From Caenibius tardaugens NBRC 16725 (GTDB taxonomy: Bacteria; Pseudomonadota; Alphaproteobacteria; Sphingomonadales; Sphingomonadaceae), in assembly GCF_003860345.1 (NCBI RefSeq), contig NZ_CP034179.1, positions 62,001 through 126,000 on the forward strand: DNA of 64,000 nt, in the 5' to 3' direction. Both the position numbers and the translations under genes were made by a program. How positions within the stretch are numbered: position 1 is the first letter of the stretch; each line of letters starts with the position of its first letter. This document shows, piece after piece, positions 15,913 through 26,310 of the stretch. The notes below the pieces were generated by a model, which ran no database searches, was not told the origin of the DNA, and saw nothing but the letters and a program-made list of their open reading frames with translations.

Positions 15913-16857
15913 TCAGTAGCCCAGAGCAGGATCGAACAGTGGCCGGGGCGGCTGGCCCGAGCGGTAGATGTCCAGATTGGCCAGAAGCCGCTCGGTCGTA
16001 TCGGCAAACGCGCTGGTCTGCGACCGACCGGTCAGGTGCATGGTAATATGCACGTTGTCGAACGACCACAGCGGATCATCGGCAGGCAAGGGTTCAGGCT
16101 CGGTAACGTCCAGCATGGCTCCGCCGATCCGCATGTCCGCCAACGCCTCCGTCAGCGCCTGCTGATCCACCAGCGTACCGCGCGCGATATTCACCAGAAT
16201 GGCGTCGGATTTCATCGCAGCCAATTCCTCGGCACCGATCATGTGGCGGGTATCGGCAGTGGCAGGAGCAGCCAGAATGACCCAGTCGAATTCGCCCAGA
16301 CGGGGACGCCAGTCATCGAGACCGAGCAGCCCATCGCCGCCCGAACGGGTCACCCCCACGACCTCCACATCGAAGGCCGTCAGACGGCGGGCCAGTTCGC
16401 GCCCAATAGCCCCGAACCCCACAATCAGAGCCCGGCTGCCCGCCAACTGCCGCTTGCCCGGTGAATCCTGCAACCATTCGCGCCGGTCCTGCGCATGGAG
16501 CACCTGCCGAAATCCCTTGGCCAGCGCCAGCATGCCCATGACGGTATATTCCGCGATCGGTGCGGAGGTGAGCCCCGATCCCTTGGTGATCATCACCCCG
16601 CGTCCGGTCAGCATATCCAGCGGCATATAATCGAGCCCGGCGCTCATCGTGATCAGCCAACGCAGCTTTTCCGCGCGCTGGAAGGCTTCCAGCATGGGGC
16701 CGATGCCTTCGTTGAAATAATCGAACCAGCCGATTTCGGCGTCTGCCGCCAGAGCGACCAGTTCATCACCGGTGTTGAAAAAACGGGCATCGAGCCAATC
16801 CGGCAAACGCCCTTCGACCAGAGGCCTGATCTGGCCGGGAAATACAGCGATAGTCAT
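15913..16857 (-). CDS. D-2-hydroxyacid dehydrogenase, NAD(P)-binding
   Basis: The product is 314 residues. The Rossmann motif is ALIVGFGAIGREL (GxGxxG), followed by the family's catalytic residues: Arg in VNIARGTLVD, Glu in VTEPEPLP and His in ITMHLTGRS. It oxidises or reduces D-2-hydroxyacids such as glyoxylate/hydroxypyruvate; the exact substrate is unclear. Domain order (split substrate domain around the nucleotide domain) and length agree with the family. It stands alone between convergent and tandem neighbours. Confidence 0.88.
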   Translation of the reverse strand: MTIAVFPGQIRPLVEGRLPDWLDARFFNTGDELVALAADAEIGWFDYFNEGIGPMLEAFQRAEKLRWLITMSAGLDYMPLDMLTGRGVMITKGSGLTSAPIAEYTVMGMLALAKGFRQVLHAQDRREWLQDSPGKRQLAGSRALIVGFGAIGRELARRLTAFDVEVVGVTRSGGDGLLGLDDWRPRLGEFDWVILAAPATADTRHMIGAEELAAMKSDAILVNIARGTLVDQQALTEALADMRIGGAMLDVTEPEPLPADDPLWSFDNVHITMHLTGRSQTSAFADTTERLLANLDIYRSGQPPRPLFDPALGY

Positions 16858-16925
16858 GCCAGCAGCTTAGCCGGGGCATCCGGGCAAAGTCGAGTGGCCG
16901 GGAAAAATCCTTTCCGCCCGATATT

Positions 16926-17432
16926 TTACCGTCCGGCCTTGCGATGCGCGGCAATGGCATCGCGCAAGGCCGCCTTCACACCCTTGGCCATGGAATCATA
17001 CGTCAGGTCATCGATCAGCCACTTGCCGCCTTCCTTGACCATGGCCAGTTGCATGGCGCGCGGTGGGCCGCCAAACCCCAGATCGACTTTTGCATCGACG
17101 GTGGCAGTGGCTTGCCCCTCGGTGAAATGCGGCGCCAGGGCCAGCTTGAACAGTGCCGAATCGAAATCCTGACAGTCACAGAACCAGCCGCCCCCGTTGA
17201 GGTCTTCCACCTCATCGCCGCTGAGCCCCTTTTCCCACGCCGCGATCAATTTGGTCGTTTCAGTCGAAAATATCGGCCGTTCCCAATCCGCAACCGGGTT
17301 ATCGTCGCCATCATCAAGGTAACTGGCAAAGGCGGCATGCGCGGCGGCCGTGAGGTCTTCCCTGTCTCCGGCATGGAGAGCCATAGGGGCCAGTGCCAGT
17401 GCTGCGGCTGCGCAAAGGGAGAAAATTCGCAT
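16926..17432 (-). CDS. Exported protein of unknown function
   Basis: The product is 168 residues from the ATG at 17432, which shares one base with the cysS stop (TAATG). A longer in-frame start at 17453 lies inside cysS and would precede the signal peptide. The signal peptide is MRIFSLCAAAALALAPMALHA. The mature part is acidic with a Cys pair in WFCDCQDFD and a C-terminal strand region (GKWLIDDLTYD) reminiscent of small periplasmic DUF3828-like proteins. The family assignment is uncertain. Confidence 0.7.
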   Translation of the reverse strand: MRIFSLCAAAALALAPMALHAGDREDLTAAAHAAFASYLDDGDDNPVADWERPIFSTETTKLIAAWEKGLSGDEVEDLNGGGWFCDCQDFDSALFKLALAPHFTEGQATATVDAKVDLGFGGPPRAMQLAMVKEGGKWLIDDLTYDSMAKGVKAALRDAIAAHRKAGR

Positions 17433-18907
17433 TATCCCAGCTTCCATTCCCAACCCAACGGATCGCCATCCATGATGTCGACACCTTTGCCCGCCAGTTC
17501 ATCGCGAATGGCATCGGATGTTGCGAAGTCCTTGTCTGCGCGGGCAATTTTGCGCCGTTCGAGAGCAAGGTCAATCTCTGCTTCATCCATCTGTGCAATT
17601 CGCGGCCGAATCCGCAGATCCTCGCGTAGCGGCAGGGCAATGCCGAGCGCCGCCATCATCGCACCGATCAACGCCGCTTTTTGCGCAGCGTCGACTTTCT
17701 TCACGCTCACCACTTCTTCCAGCACCGTCAGGGCGACAGGGGTATTGAGATCGTCGGCCAGCGCCGCATCGAATTTCTCGAGCAGTGGGGTCAGTTTGGG
17801 ATGCGTCACCACGGCGGCCGTTGCCGCGCGCGTCGCCCCGTCGGGGATGTCGTCAATCACCGTGCGTGCGGCGGCCAACAGCCGCTTCAGCCGGGTCAGC
17901 GCAGCCCCCAGCCCTTCCCAGCTGAATTCCAGTTCGCTGCGATAATGCGCCTGCAGGCACATCATGCGGTAGGCATGCGGATGGTATCCCTTGTCGATCA
18001 GCAATTGCAGCCGAAGGAATTCTCCGCTCGACTTACTCATCTTGCCGCTGCGTTCGACCAGGAAATTGTTGTGCATCCACAACCGGGCTCCGCTGTTGGC
18101 GGGCACATCCAGCCCATTGGTGCAGCAGTAGGCCTGATTCTGTGCGATTTCGTTGGGATGGTGGATTTCGCGATGATCGATCCCGCCCGTGTGGATATCG
18201 AACGGAAAACCGAGCACCGCCCCCGACATGACCGAGCATTCGAGATGCCAGCCCGGCGCGCCCCGGCCCCAGGGTGAATCCCATTCCATCTGGCGCGTTT
18301 CACCTGCCGGTGTCTTGCGCCAGATCGCGAAGTCGGCGGCATGGCGTTTACCCTCCACCTTCTCGATCCGCCCTTCACCTTCATCATCAGAAGCCGCACG
18401 GGCCAGCCGCCCGTAATCGGCCACGCTGGAAACATCGAAATAGAGGCCGCTGTCCAATTCGTAGCAGTGCTTTTCGGCAATCGATTGCGCGAAGGCGATC
18501 ATCTGCGGAACGTAATCGGTGGCGATCGTCCATTCCGCAGGCTGCCGGATATTAAGCGCCCGGATATCGGCCCAATAGGCCTCGGTATAATGCTGGGCGA
18601 TGTCCCAGATGGACTGCGCCCGTTCGGCGGCCATCTTCTCCATCTTGTCTTCCCCGGCATCGGCGTCATCCGTCAGATGGCCGACATCGGTGATATTGAT
18701 GACATGGGTCAGCTTGTATCCGTTCCAGCTGAGTGTGCGGCCCAGCAGATCGGCGAAGACATAGGCACGCATATTGCCGATATGCGGATAGTTGTAGACT
18801 GTCGGGCCGCAGGAATAGACGCGCGCTTCGCCTGGGTGGACGGGCTCAAACGTTTCGAGCTGGCGGGTCAGGCTGTTGAACAGCTTCAGAGGCGCGGTGT
18901 CTTGCAT
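17432..18907 (-). CDS. cysS: Cysteinyl-tRNA synthetase
   Basis: This 491-residue class I enzyme charges tRNA-Cys. Visible are the zinc-binding Cys in SCGPTVYN, the HIGH motif PHIGNMRAY, and KMSKSSGEF. The ATG at 18907 gives the usual short N-terminus before LKLFNSLTRQ; an in-frame GTG at 18925 would add six residues. The C-terminal ~45 residues (RKIARADKDFATSDAIRDEL) are typical. It shares one base with the downstream exported-protein gene. Confidence 0.95.
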   Translation of the reverse strand: MQDTAPLKLFNSLTRQLETFEPVHPGEARVYSCGPTVYNYPHIGNMRAYVFADLLGRTLSWNGYKLTHVINITDVGHLTDDADAGEDKMEKMAAERAQSIWDIAQHYTEAYWADIRALNIRQPAEWTIATDYVPQMIAFAQSIAEKHCYELDSGLYFDVSSVADYGRLARAASDDEGEGRIEKVEGKRHAADFAIWRKTPAGETRQMEWDSPWGRGAPGWHLECSVMSGAVLGFPFDIHTGGIDHREIHHPNEIAQNQAYCCTNGLDVPANSGARLWMHNNFLVERSGKMSKSSGEFLRLQLLIDKGYHPHAYRMMCLQAHYRSELEFSWEGLGAALTRLKRLLAAARTVIDDIPDGATRAATAAVVTHPKLTPLLEKFDAALADDLNTPVALTVLEEVVSVKKVDAAQKAALIGAMMAALGIALPLREDLRIRPRIAQMDEAEIDLALERRKIARADKDFATSDAIRDELAGKGVDIMDGDPLGWEWKLG

Positions 18908-18952
18908 GGGGCCGGACTTACGCACCGCCTTCCAAAGGTCAAGCGGGCAAGA

Positions 18953-19849
18953 TCACCGGGCAACTGACCACAACAGCAAGCCCACCCCCAGCATGACCAG
19001 CGTCAGCCCGATCCATTCATGCCGCGCCACACCTTTGCCGGTGAGTTTTCCGGAGAGCAAAGCCGCAAAAGGCATCTCCACCAGCGCCAAGGTGCGTACA
19101 TTGGCCGCCGCAGTCAGCGAAAATGCCGTGAACCAACAGGCCGATGCCAGGGCCCCCAGAAATCCCGCGCCAATGCTCTGCCGCCATTCCCGCAGCGACC
19201 CGGCAAAGGCCGCGCGATCGCGCAGCGCCAGCCATAGCCCGAGCAGTCCTGCCTGAATGGCCAGAGTGATCACCAGCATGGTCAATGACCGGATCACATA
19301 GCCGCCTCCGTCAAGGCCGGTAATCGCGCCGCGAAAGGCAATCGCGGAAAGCCCGAACAATCCCCCCGCTGTCACACCAGCGGCAATCATCCCTTTTTCC
19401 CGCAGCAACTGCGAAAATTCACCGGGTTTGACCGATGCCAGCACCACGCCCGCCGTGACCAGCGCAACCGCGATCCAGCCCAGCAACGGCAAGTGATCGC
19501 CCAGCAGCAGAACCCCGAGCAAGGCGACGATCACCGGCTCCGTCTTGATATAGGCGTAAGCCACGCCAAAGGCCCGGCGATGCATCACCAGCAGCATCAG
19601 CGCCGTGGCGGCAATCTGGGCAACCGCGCCCAATGCGCCCCAGGCCAGCGCCACCCGGTTAAGCCCTGGCAAGCTTTCGCCGGTGACACCCAGCCCGATC
19701 AGCAGGAACAGCAACGCAAACGGCAGCCCGAACACAAACCGGACCTGCGTTGCCCCCAATGTCCCGATCTTGCCGGTCAACGAAGCCTGCGCCCCATTGC
19801 GCAGCACCTGGGCCAGACAGGCCGCGAATGTGATCGGAATCCACAACAT
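18953..19849 (-). CDS. EamA/DMT superfamily transporter
   Basis: The 298-residue inner-membrane protein has about ten hydrophobic helices arranged as two EamA repeats of five, for example FVFGLPFALLFLLIGLGV, ATALMLLVMHR and LTMLVITLAIQAGLLGLWLAL near the middle. A small loop with basic residues separates the halves. Such permeases export amino acids or other metabolites; the substrate cannot be predicted. It lies 15 bp after the nitroreductase gene on the same strand, so the two may be cotranscribed. Confidence 0.85.
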   Translation of the reverse strand: MLWIPITFAACLAQVLRNGAQASLTGKIGTLGATQVRFVFGLPFALLFLLIGLGVTGESLPGLNRVALAWGALGAVAQIAATALMLLVMHRRAFGVAYAYIKTEPVIVALLGVLLLGDHLPLLGWIAVALVTAGVVLASVKPGEFSQLLREKGMIAAGVTAGGLFGLSAIAFRGAITGLDGGGYVIRSLTMLVITLAIQAGLLGLWLALRDRAAFAGSLREWRQSIGAGFLGALASACWFTAFSLTAAANVRTLALVEMPFAALLSGKLTGKGVARHEWIGLTLVMLGVGLLLWSVAR

Positions 19850-19864
19850 GCGCGCTGTTTCGGA

Positions 19865-20536
19865 TCAGAAACCCAGAAACTGCACGTGATTGTCCAGCGC
19901 GACCCGTTCACGGGCAAAATTGTTCACCGGCGCCGCCGTGTCGCGATAACCGATAGCCATGCCGCAAAAGAAGATATGGGTCGCGTCGTTCACCCCGAGA
20001 TAGGCCTTGATCAGGCGGGCATGCAGCGAATGAAATTCCTGCGGGCAGGTATCGAGACCCGCTTCGCGCGCCAGCAGCATGATCGTCTGCAGCCACATGC
20101 CGACATCGGACCACTGCGGCTCCTTCATCAGGCGCGGAAAATAGCAGACCAGCAGCACGGGTGCGCCGAACGATTCAATGTTGTCCGCCATGAAGCGGGC
20201 ACGCCCGTCAGCGTCATCGCGGCCAATCCCCATCGCGGAATACATGGTCGCCCCCAGCTGATGCAGACGGGCATGATGTTCCGGTGAAGCGCTGGGCGCG
20301 GAAAAATCGTATTCGATCGGGTCTTGTGGCGGGGTGGCGTGCATCTGGTCACGCAGCGCACGCAGCGGCGCACCGGTCAGCACGCTCGCTTCCCATGGCT
20401 GATAGTTACAGCCGGACGGTGCAAAGCGTGCCTTGTCCAGAATGTCGCGAACCGTTTCGAGCGAAACCGACTTGTCCAGAAACGCCCGGACCGATCGCCT
20501 GGTCCCTACCGCTTCCGTTACACTCCCTGCGTTCAT
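19865..20536 (-). CDS. Nitroreductase family FMN oxidoreductase
   Basis: The product is 223 residues from ATG 20536; a start at 20596 would add 20 unrelated residues. The N-terminal RRSVRAFLDKSVS and FAPSGCNYQPWE are the FMN-binding segments of nitroreductases, and the C-terminal MAIGYRDTAAPVNNF matches the GYPD-type loop. These dimeric enzymes reduce nitroaromatics or quinones with NAD(P)H. The physiological substrate is unknown. Confidence 0.87.
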   Translation of the reverse strand: MNAGSVTEAVGTRRSVRAFLDKSVSLETVRDILDKARFAPSGCNYQPWEASVLTGAPLRALRDQMHATPPQDPIEYDFSAPSASPEHHARLHQLGATMYSAMGIGRDDADGRARFMADNIESFGAPVLLVCYFPRLMKEPQWSDVGMWLQTIMLLAREAGLDTCPQEFHSLHARLIKAYLGVNDATHIFFCGMAIGYRDTAAPVNNFARERVALDNHVQFLGF

Positions 20537-20755
20537 CCCTATGCCTATCCTTCCATCCTGCGCCACGCCGACTGCTGCCAGTCCAGCACGAAGCATCGCT
20601 CATGAGATGCCGCTTACGGCATCGTCCTCCGGGGGTACGACTATGGCAAATGCCAGACCGGTTCAGTTGGCTCCCATCGCAGGGCGAGTCGTTTCGCCCA
20701 ATCCGAAATGTTTCAAGACCTTCCCCAAACGCCGGAAACAGGCGCGCGAGGAAAT

Positions 20756-22576
20756 TTATTCGACTTCAAACAGGTCGGCAAGTTGTTCGACAATTGTACC
20801 GCCCAGTTGCTCGGCATCCATGATCGTGACCGCGCGTTTGTAGTAACGGGTCACATCGTGGCCGATGCCAATGGCGATCAGTTGTACAGGGCTGAGCCGT
20901 TCGATCCATTCGATCACCTTGCGCAGATGCGCCTCGAGATAACCGGCATTGTTGACCGAAAGCGTGGAATCATCGACCGGCGCACCGTCGGAAATCACCA
21001 TCAGGATACGGCGATCCTCATGCCGCGCCAGAAGGCGGTTGTGCGCCCAGAGCAGCGCTTCACCGTCGATATTTTCCTTCAGCAGCCCTTCGCGCATCAT
21101 CAGGCCGAGATTACGGCGCGCGCGCCGCCACGGTTCGTCAGCCTTCTTGTAGACGATATGCCGCAGATCATTGAGGCGCCCCGGGGTGGCGGGCTTGCCT
21201 TCGGCCAGCCATGCCTCGCGGCTTTGCCCGCCTTTCCACGCGCGCGTGGTGAAACCGAGAATTTCGACTTTGACCCCGCAGCGTTCCAGCGTGCGGGCCA
21301 TCACATCGGCGCTGATCGCGGCAATGGAAATCGGGCGCCCGCGCATCGATCCGGAATTGTCGATCAACAGGGTGACGACGGTATCCTTGAACTCGACGTC
21401 GTGTTCCACCTTGTAGGACAGCGATTGCCCGGGCGAGACAATCACCCGCGCAAGCCGCGCGGCATCGAGGATGCCTTCTTCCTGATCGAAATCCCAGCTG
21501 CGGTTCTGCTGCGCCATCAAACGCCGCTGCAACCGGTTGGCGAGGCGCGTGACAACGCCCTGCAACCCGGTCAGCTGGCTGTCGAGATAAGCGCGCAGAC
21601 GGGTCAGTTCCTCGTCATCGCAGAGTTCTTCTGCGCCCACGACCTCATCGAAACGTTCGGTATAGACCTTGTACTGGAAGTCCGCCGGAAAGTCGGTCCA
21701 GGGGCGGTTCGGGCGGACGGGCAGCATCCCTTCCTGCCCTTCGTCCTCGACATCGGCCTCCCCCATTTCGCCGTCGGGTTCGGGTTCGGAATCGGTTTCG
21801 TCGCCCTGCTCACCCTCTTCGAAATCGCCCGACATTTCACGCCGGGTGTCTTCGCCGGATTCGCTGTCTTCCTCGCCTTCCTGATCCTCGGCGCCGTCGT
21901 CGTCGTCCTGTTCGTCATCATTGTCAGGGGTGTCGGGTTCCAGCGGTTCGGCCTGCACCAGTTCGAGATGGCGCAACATTTCGAGCGAAAGCGCCTGAAA
22001 CGCCTGCTGATCGTCCAGCGATTCGGCCAGCCGGTCAAAGTCCGCCCCGGCGCGCTCTTCAATCCAGCCGCGCACCATGTCCACGCCCGCTTTGGCGACA
22101 TCCGGCACGGCTTGCCCGGTGAGCCGTTCGCGCAGCATCAGGGCAAGCGCAACCTGCACCGGCACTTCACCGGGACTGGTGGCACGGGCAATCGGATCGG
22201 ACGCCAGCCGCACATCTTCGGCGGCCCCGATATTCTGCCGGATTCCGGCATAGTCCCTTGATCCGAGTGCCTCATAACGCACGGTTTCCACCGCATCGAA
22301 ACAGGCGCGTGCGGACGGTTCGATCGGGGCGTTGCGCATGTGCAGCGCATCGTTGTGATGGCGCAGACGCAAGGAAAAGCTGTCGGCAAAACCGCGGGCT
22401 TCCATCGCCTTGTCGCGCGGCAGGCCGCGCCCCGGCATGGGCACGCGCAGATTCTTGCCCGATTGCGCGGGGGAATCCGCCGTCCATGTCAGCTCAAGCT
22501 CCGGCTCGTGCGCGATGGCCCGGCTGGCGCCGGTCAATGCGGATTTAAACCGATCGAGAGGAGATTCTTCTGACAT
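20756..22576 (-). CDS. cobT: Cobaltochelatase subunit CobT-like protein
   Basis: This 606-residue protein has three parts: an N-terminal helical CobT region, a very acidic linker (residues ~220-285, runs of Glu/Asp), and a C-terminal von Willebrand A domain with the MIDAS motif DNSGSM and a later SDGAPVDD. In aerobic cobalamin synthesis CobT works with the AAA+ protein CobS and with CobN to insert cobalt. No other cobalamin genes are nearby, which is usual for sphingomonads where cobS/cobT sit apart. It may equally serve another AAA+/VWA pair. Confidence 0.9.
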   Translation of the reverse strand: MSEESPLDRFKSALTGASRAIAHEPELELTWTADSPAQSGKNLRVPMPGRGLPRDKAMEARGFADSFSLRLRHHNDALHMRNAPIEPSARACFDAVETVRYEALGSRDYAGIRQNIGAAEDVRLASDPIARATSPGEVPVQVALALMLRERLTGQAVPDVAKAGVDMVRGWIEERAGADFDRLAESLDDQQAFQALSLEMLRHLELVQAEPLEPDTPDNDDEQDDDDGAEDQEGEEDSESGEDTRREMSGDFEEGEQGDETDSEPEPDGEMGEADVEDEGQEGMLPVRPNRPWTDFPADFQYKVYTERFDEVVGAEELCDDEELTRLRAYLDSQLTGLQGVVTRLANRLQRRLMAQQNRSWDFDQEEGILDAARLARVIVSPGQSLSYKVEHDVEFKDTVVTLLIDNSGSMRGRPISIAAISADVMARTLERCGVKVEILGFTTRAWKGGQSREAWLAEGKPATPGRLNDLRHIVYKKADEPWRRARRNLGLMMREGLLKENIDGEALLWAHNRLLARHEDRRILMVISDGAPVDDSTLSVNNAGYLEAHLRKVIEWIERLSPVQLIAIGIGHDVTRYYKRAVTIMDAEQLGGTIVEQLADLFEVE

Positions 22577-22633
22577 GATTACGGACGTTCTGTTCGGCCG
22601 CCACGGCCAATGCGATCCGGTGGCGGCTGTTGC

Positions 22634-23290
22634 TTATCGGATGATTGTCTGGCCGGTCTTGGCCCAATCGGCAAGGAACCCTTCGATCCCCTTGTCGGTC
22701 AGCACATGCTTGACCAGCCCCTTGATCACGGCGGGCGGCATTGTCGCCACGTCGGCCCCGATCCGCGCGCTTTCCAGCACGTGGATACCATTGCGCACCG
22801 ACGCAACGAGGATTTCCGTTTCGAATGCATAGTTGTCGTAAATCAGGCGGATATCGCGGATCAGGTCCATCCCGTCGAAGCCGTTGTCATCGTGCCGCCC
22901 CACGAACGGCGACACGAATGTTGCGCCCGCCTTGGCCGCCAGCAGCGCCTGATTGGCGGAGAAACACAGCGTGACATTGACCATGGTGCCTTCATCGGTC
23001 AACGCCTTGCAGGTCTTGAGGCCGTCGATCGTGAGCGGCACCTTGATGCAGACGTTGTCCGCGATCTTGCGCAGGACTTCGGCTTCCTTCATCATCGTTT
23101 CGTGATCGAGCGCGACCACTTCGGCGCTGACCGGACCATTGACGATTCCGCAAATTTCCTTGGTCACTTCCATGAAATCACGGCCGGATTTGGCAATAAG
23201 GCTGGGATTGGTGGTGACGCCATCGAGCAAACCGGTCGCAGCCAGTTCCTTGATATCGGCGATTTCGGCGGTGTCGGCGAAGAATTTCAT
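22634..23290 (-). CDS. fsa: Fructose-6-phosphate aldolase / transaldolase-like protein
   Basis: The 218-residue product has the short form of the transaldolase family (TalC/Fsa). It starts [16 protein letters not shown] and has [13 protein letters not shown], with the Schiff-base lysine in VCIKVPLT. The ATG at 23290 follows CCGGAGC by seven bases; an upstream in-frame Met at 23335 is not supported. In this family members act as transaldolase in the pentose-phosphate pathway or as fructose-6-phosphate aldolase, which cannot be separated here. A small hairpin (GGGGGAA/TTCCCCC, 23304-23323) lies in its leader. Confidence 0.92.
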   Translation of the reverse strand: MKFFADTAEIADIKELAATGLLDGVTTNPSLIAKSGRDFMEVTKEICGIVNGPVSAEVVALDHETMMKEAEVLRKIADNVCIKVPLTIDGLKTCKALTDEGTMVNVTLCFSANQALLAAKAGATFVSPFVGRHDDNGFDGMDLIRDIRLIYDNYAFETEILVASVRNGIHVLESARIGADVATMPPAVIKGLVKHVLTDKGIEGFLADWAKTGQTIIR

Positions 23291-23397
23291 GGCATGCTCC
23301 GGAGGGGGAAAAGCGATTCCCCCTGCCTTAGCCAAGCCAGACCCTGTTCGCTAGGGAAGATGGGCACCATCCTTTCCCATGGTAGTTCGCCAGCCCG

Positions 23398-24084
23398 TTA
23401 CGAAGCCTTGAACAGGTGCCGCAACAGCGGGTCGGCGATGGTGTCGGGATGCGCCCGCATCGTTTCCTCTTCCCGCCCTATGGCGTTCCATATCTGCGCA
23501 TCCACCTGCCCGGCCAGATTACGCGCCAGTCCCCCGGCATTATCCAGACCGGTCAGGCTGGCGATCGCCTGCGCGACCAGCGGATCATCCGCGACACGGA
23601 TCGCCTCGCCCAGTTCAGGCACCATGACCTCAATCAGCGAACCACCCATGGCCTGTCGCAGAAACTGCGTGGCACCGGTCGGGCCGCTGCGGATCAGGGC
23701 CTGTGCATCGGGGATCGAGACCGTGCGGATCGCGTCTGCCACGCGCGGCGCGGCATAGGCGGCCCCTCTACGCGCGATCTTTGCGAAACCTTTTTCCAAC
23801 TGCTCCCTGAATACGGCGGAGGTCAGAAAATTCGTCAGTTTGTCACCGCCCTTGCCCAGCCCCTGCGGCAATTCGATCCGGCTCAACCGATCTTCGTAGA
23901 AGCCCCCCGGCGCGGTCAGCCGGTCAAACGCATTTTGGCTGGACAGCAGCAGGAGCCGCCGGATCGCATCCGTCAGACTGTAGCCCTGCATTGTCGAACA
24001 AGCGGGCAAAGCCAGCAGCCCGGTTGCCACGAGCCCGCCCAGCATGGCCCTGCGCCCTATGCGCATTTCGATTGATCCCCGCAT
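23398..24084 (-). CDS. DUF4197 lipoprotein
   Basis: The product is 228 residues from ATG 24084, preceded by GGAG six bases away. The same frame stays open far upstream but only as the antisense of priA. The N-terminus (RRAMLGGLVATGLLALPACS) ends in a lipobox LPAC, so it is probably a lipoprotein. The rest matches DUF4197: GGFYEDRLSRIELPQ, a helical core, and a C-terminal WNAIGREEETMRAHP segment. The function is unknown. It is divergent from priA with only 57 bp between them. Confidence 0.85.
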   Translation of the reverse strand: MRGSIEMRIGRRAMLGGLVATGLLALPACSTMQGYSLTDAIRRLLLLSSQNAFDRLTAPGGFYEDRLSRIELPQGLGKGGDKLTNFLTSAVFREQLEKGFAKIARRGAAYAAPRVADAIRTVSIPDAQALIRSGPTGATQFLRQAMGGSLIEVMVPELGEAIRVADDPLVAQAIASLTGLDNAGGLARNLAGQVDAQIWNAIGREEETMRAHPDTIADPLLRHLFKAS

Positions 24085-24141
24085 TCCTTGCTCCTCTATC
24101 CTTGCCCACCGGGCATGCCCCGCCCCATATAGTGGCCACTC

Positions 24142-26307
24142 ATGAACCGCGTCCGCCTTCTTGTCCTCAACGCCGCACTTGGTCCGCTCGATTATCGTGT
24201 GCCCGATGGCATGGTTGTCAAGCCGGGCTCGGTCGTCCGCGCGCCACTCGGCCCTCGTGAAATCTTCGGCATTGTCTGGGATGAGGGACGGCTGGATGCC
24301 AACTCGGTTCCCGACAGCAAATTGCGCCCGATTTTCGGTGTGCTGCCCGTACCACCCCTGCCCGACGAATTGCGGCGGCTGGTGGAATGGACTGCGGATT
24401 ATTACTGCGCCAGCCCGGCAGCGGTGGCGCGCATGGTCCTGTCGAGCGGTGGGGCGCTGAAAGGCCCCGCGACAATGACCGAATATCGCCTGTCGGGCGC
24501 GGAGCCCGAACGGATGACCGCGCAACGCGAACAGGCGATGGACCGGTTGCAGGGGGAACAGGCCACCTTGCGGGAATTGGCAGCGCTGACCGGTGTGTCC
24601 GAAGGGGTCTTGCGCGGTCTGGTCAATCAGGGTGTTCTGGAACCCGTTGCGGTCGATTGCGATCGCCCTTTCCCCCGGGCCGATTCCCTCTATGCCGTGC
24701 CCGTGCTGAACCCTGAACAGCAAGCGGTGGCGGATCGTTTTATCGCGGCAGTTTCGGACGGAGGGTTCACGCCGTTCCTGCTCGACGGAGTGACCGGTTC
24801 GGGCAAGACCGAAGTCTATTTCGAAGCCATGGCCGCTGCGCTCGAACGCGGCAAACAGGTTCTGGTGCTGCTGCCCGAAATCGCCCTGACAGAAGCCTTT
24901 CTCAAACGGTTTGAGGATCGCTTCGGCGCGGCCCCGGTCACGTGGCATTCCTCGCTCAAATCGACCGAGCGCCGCCGCGCCTGGCGCGCCATTGCCAGTG
25001 GCGAGGCCCAAGTCGTGGTGGGGGCACGCTCTGCCCTGTTCCTGCCATACGCCAAGCTTGGCCTGATCGTCGTCGACGAAGCGCACGAGATCAGTTTCAA
25101 GCAGGATGACGGCGTGCGTTACAACGCCCGCGATGTGGCGATCATGCGCGGGCGGTTTGCAAAAATCCCGGTGGTGCTGGCCAGTGCCACCCCCGCGCTG
25201 GAAAGCCTGCAAATGGCGGAAAGCGGCGTTTATCAGCGGGTCGAACTCTCCGCCCGCTATGGCGGCGCGCAATTGCCCGCCATTTCGGTGGTCGACCTGC
25301 GCAATGATCCGCCGCCGCGCGGCCGGTGGCTCGCCCCAAAGCTGGTCGAACAACTCGAACTGCGTGCCGAACGCGGCGAACAATCGCTGCTGTTCCTCAA
25401 CCGGCGCGGATACGCACCGCTCACCCTGTGCCGCCACTGCGGGTATCGTTTCCAGTGCCCCAATTGCAGCGCCTGGCTGGTCGAACATCGCTTCTCGCAG
25501 CGGCTGGCGTGCCACCATTGCGGCCATGAAACCCCGCCCCCGCCCGCCTGCCCCGAATGCGGCACACAGGATTGTCTGGTCGCCTGCGGTCCGGGTGTCG
25601 AACGGATCGCGGATGAAGTGGCCGAACTGCTGCCCGAAGCACGCGTTGCCGTGGCCACGTCCGATACGCTCAACACGCCCGAACGGGCATCGGATTTCAT
25701 CGCCATGGCCCAAGCGAAGCAGATCGACGTGATTGTCGGCACGCAACTGGTGACGAAAGGCTTCCACTTCCCCGAACTGACGCTCGTGGGCGTGGTCGAT
25801 GCCGATCTTGGCCTTGAAGGTGGGGATCTGCGCGCCGCCGAACGGACCTATCAACAGATCGCACAGGTGGCGGGCCGCGCCGGGCGCGGAACCAAGCCGG
25901 GCGAAGTGCTGATCCAGACAAGGCACCCCGATGCCCCCGTGATCACCGCGCTGGCCGCGGGCGATCGCGATGCCTTCTATGCCGCGGAAACGGAGGCGCG
26001 GCGGGAAGCAGGTGCGCCACCTTTCGGCCGCTGGGCCGCGATTATCGTGTCGAGCGAGGATGAAGCCGAAGCCCGCGATGCCGCGCGAGCGATTGGCGGC
26101 AAACGGCCCGAATTACCCGACATCGCCATTCTCGGCCCGGCGCCCGCACCTCTGGCTCTGCTTCGCGGACGGTATCGTTATCGTCTGCTGGTCAACGCCC
26201 GGCGCACCGCGCAATTGCAGGATGTCATCCGCGAATGGCTGGGCGCCTTCCAGTTGCCCAACAGCATCCGGGTAAGCGTGGATATCGATCCCTACAGCTT
26301 CGTCTAG
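24142..26307 (+). CDS. priA: Primosomal protein N' (replication restart helicase)
   Basis: This 721-residue protein restarts stalled replication forks. It shows the N-terminal 3'-DNA-end binding domain, Walker A GVTGSGKTEVY, the DEAH box VDEAHEISF, a zinc-binding insertion with CRHC, CPNC, CHHC and CPEC pairs, and C-terminal helicase motifs (VATSDTL, VGTQLVTKGFHFP, QVAGRAGRG). Length agrees with the family. Its stop is 3 bp from the stop of the convergent ada gene, leaving no space for a separate terminator. Confidence 0.96.
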   Translation: MNRVRLLVLNAALGPLDYRVPDGMVVKPGSVVRAPLGPREIFGIVWDEGRLDANSVPDSKLRPIFGVLPVPPLPDELRRLVEWTADYYCASPAAVARMVLSSGGALKGPATMTEYRLSGAEPERMTAQREQAMDRLQGEQATLRELAALTGVSEGVLRGLVNQGVLEPVAVDCDRPFPRADSLYAVPVLNPEQQAVADRFIAAVSDGGFTPFLLDGVTGSGKTEVYFEAMAAALERGKQVLVLLPEIALTEAFLKRFEDRFGAAPVTWHSSLKSTERRRAWRAIASGEAQVVVGARSALFLPYAKLGLIVVDEAHEISFKQDDGVRYNARDVAIMRGRFAKIPVVLASATPALESLQMAESGVYQRVELSARYGGAQLPAISVVDLRNDPPPRGRWLAPKLVEQLELRAERGEQSLLFLNRRGYAPLTLCRHCGYRFQCPNCSAWLVEHRFSQRLACHHCGHETPPPPACPECGTQDCLVACGPGVERIADEVAELLPEARVAVATSDTLNTPERASDFIAMAQAKQIDVIVGTQLVTKGFHFPELTLVGVVDADLGLEGGDLRAAERTYQQIAQVAGRAGRGTKPGEVLIQTRHPDAPVITALAAGDRDAFYAAETEARREAGAPPFGRWAAIIVSSEDEAEARDAARAIGGKRPELPDIAILGPAPAPLALLRGRYRYRLLVNARRTAQLQDVIREWLGAFQLPNSIRVSVDIDPYSFV

Positions 26308-26310
26308 AGC

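Noticed and set aside
20600-20750. Small rightward open frame between the nitroreductase and cobT genes
   Set aside because: No ribosome-binding site, it runs into cobT antisense, and its composition is unlike real proteins.
20708-22261. 517-residue open frame antisense to cobT
   Set aside because: It mirrors the acidic-linker codons of CobT. The other strand has MIDAS and family motifs, and this frame matches no family.
24085-25926. Upstream extension of the DUF4197 frame to 842 residues
   Set aside because: It lies antisense to priA. The lipoprotein signal and GGAG at 24084 mark the true start.
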